A DNA stretch of 64,000 nucleotides, taken from NCBI GenBank assembly GCA_038496445.1, contig JALMLS010000309.1, positions 186,001 through 250,000 of the forward strand. The letters run 5' to 3'. Below, in pieces: positions 63,378 through 64,000 of this stretch. Position 1 is the first letter of the stretch; every line of letters starts with the position of its first letter. The DNA comes from Trichosphaerium sp. ATCC 40318 (lineage: Eukaryota; Discosea; Flabellinia; Trichosidae). The position numbers were made by a program, and so were the translations under genes. The notes under the pieces were generated by a model that did no database searches, was not told the origin of the DNA, and saw only the letters and a list, made by a program, of their open reading frames with translations.

Positions 63378-63682
63378 ATGGGATTTCCTTATAGTTACAT
63401 TGTTTAATAAAGTACTATTACACCTCCTAATTTCGGTTAAAACGGCATATCTTTTACATAGATCAACTCTTTGATACATCGACCAAAAAAGCCTTAAAAT
63501 GTAACTATTTCGTGGATGACATGTATCGGGAATGACAACTATAAGAAGCACGTTGTTCGCCATTAAATTTACAAGTGCTTACAGTTAACAGATGCATCAT
63601 CAAAGGCGCTGAGTGCTGTATTAAACAGCTTGTTGTTGTTTTTATTAATCTTAACACAACTTTAGTACAAAGCCACATTTAA
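63378..63682. other. Intergenic spacer between convergent genes
   Basis: About 300 bp. Has AATAAA at about 63406, a likely poly-A signal for the preceding gene. Nothing else seen. Confidence 0.4.
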
Positions 63683-64000
63683 TTAGGCAGATAGCTCTTT
63701 TATAGATGTATGAATTGCATCAGCATTGAAGGAAGAACCATCGTCAACTCCTGAGAATAATAGTTAAGGGTAAAAAAGTTGAGTTTAATGATTCAAAAAC
63801 TAATTTGACTGAGTCACTGACATACCGCTATCCGTTGCTTTAAATACTCTAACAGGTTAGCACCAAGACTAATACCAACTTTGATAGCAGAGGCGTGGAG
63901 AAAAGCGATTATAGCGGTTCTTTGTGCGACCCAACTTCCAGTCCAGTTTTTGTTCAGCTTCACAAAAAATCCAATGTTTAGCTTCTCAAGACAATCCGCA
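63683..64000 (-). CDS. Partial gene, unknown protein (C-terminal part)
   Basis: Runs off the window's right edge. Visible exons: 64000 to about 63830 (FFVKLNKNWTGSWVAQRT, AFLHASAIKVGISLGANLLEY) and about 63757-63683 (VDDGSSFNADAIHTSIKEL), joined through an intron with a GTATG donor in frame, stop 63683. Helical, one hydrophobic run. Family not recognised from this fragment. Confidence 0.5.

Overview
This is intron-rich nuclear DNA of a eukaryote, probably a compact protist-type genome. Almost every gene is cut by short introns of roughly 40-60 nt. The 5' splice site is usually GTACG (sometimes GTAAG/GTATG/GTGA) and the 3' site is AG. Genes sit on both strands, mostly 50-600 bp apart. The hexamer CACGTG is strikingly frequent in introns and spacers. 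No tRNA, rRNA, CRISPR or bacterial-operon signal was seen. I cannot name the lineage from sequence alone. The gene set (spliceosomal DEAH helicase, peroxisomal ABC transporter, ROCO GTPase, Reeler and heparin-lyase-like secreted proteins) fits a free-living eukaryote that feeds on or defends against bacteria.

Region 1 (1-27 kb) is an accessory zone rich in ubiquitin-system parts: an F-box/LRR protein (1369-2972), a ubiquitin-like protein whose C-terminus is GV instead of GG (8041-8274), two copies of a Skp1/BTB-like gene (8402-10024 and 12203-13663), F-box/MORN-like proteins (16108-16939, 20719-21651, and a chimera at 17319-18557), another F-box protein (19095-20096), and an F-box protein fused to a catalytically dead E2 domain (25788-26888). 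Interspersed are a ChrR-like cupin, a membrane beta-propeller-like protein, a secreted Kelch protein, a secreted small protein, an MBL-fold alkyl-sulfatase-like enzyme and an unknown gene present as two inverted copies (6527-7612 and 14678-15785).

Region 2 (27-43 kb) holds two EF-hand proteins, a secreted multidomain bacteriolytic enzyme (M15 peptidase, peptidoglycan-binding domain and GH24 lysozyme with three Cys-rich modules), the PRP2/DHX16 helicase, an unknown secreted protein, the acidic parent-type gene of the chimera (38295-39608), another F-box/MORN gene (39884-40894) and a heparin-lyase-like secreted protein.

Region 3 (44-64 kb) begins with a very large gene (44479-49871) that reads as a degenerate Ras-like domain, Roc-COR GTPase, PARP catalytic domain with an H-Y-E triad, and a C-terminal pseudo-receiver domain. 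It is followed by a secreted Reeler protein with long PTNAP repeats, an amino-acid transporter, an ABCD peroxisomal half-transporter, an RNA12/Yme2-like ATPase, a beta-helix-like surface protein with a C-terminal membrane anchor, and the 3' end of an unknown gene. Gene starts and exon joints were worked out by hand from reading frame and splice sites. Where exact exon boundaries are not given, spans are from start codon to stop codon.
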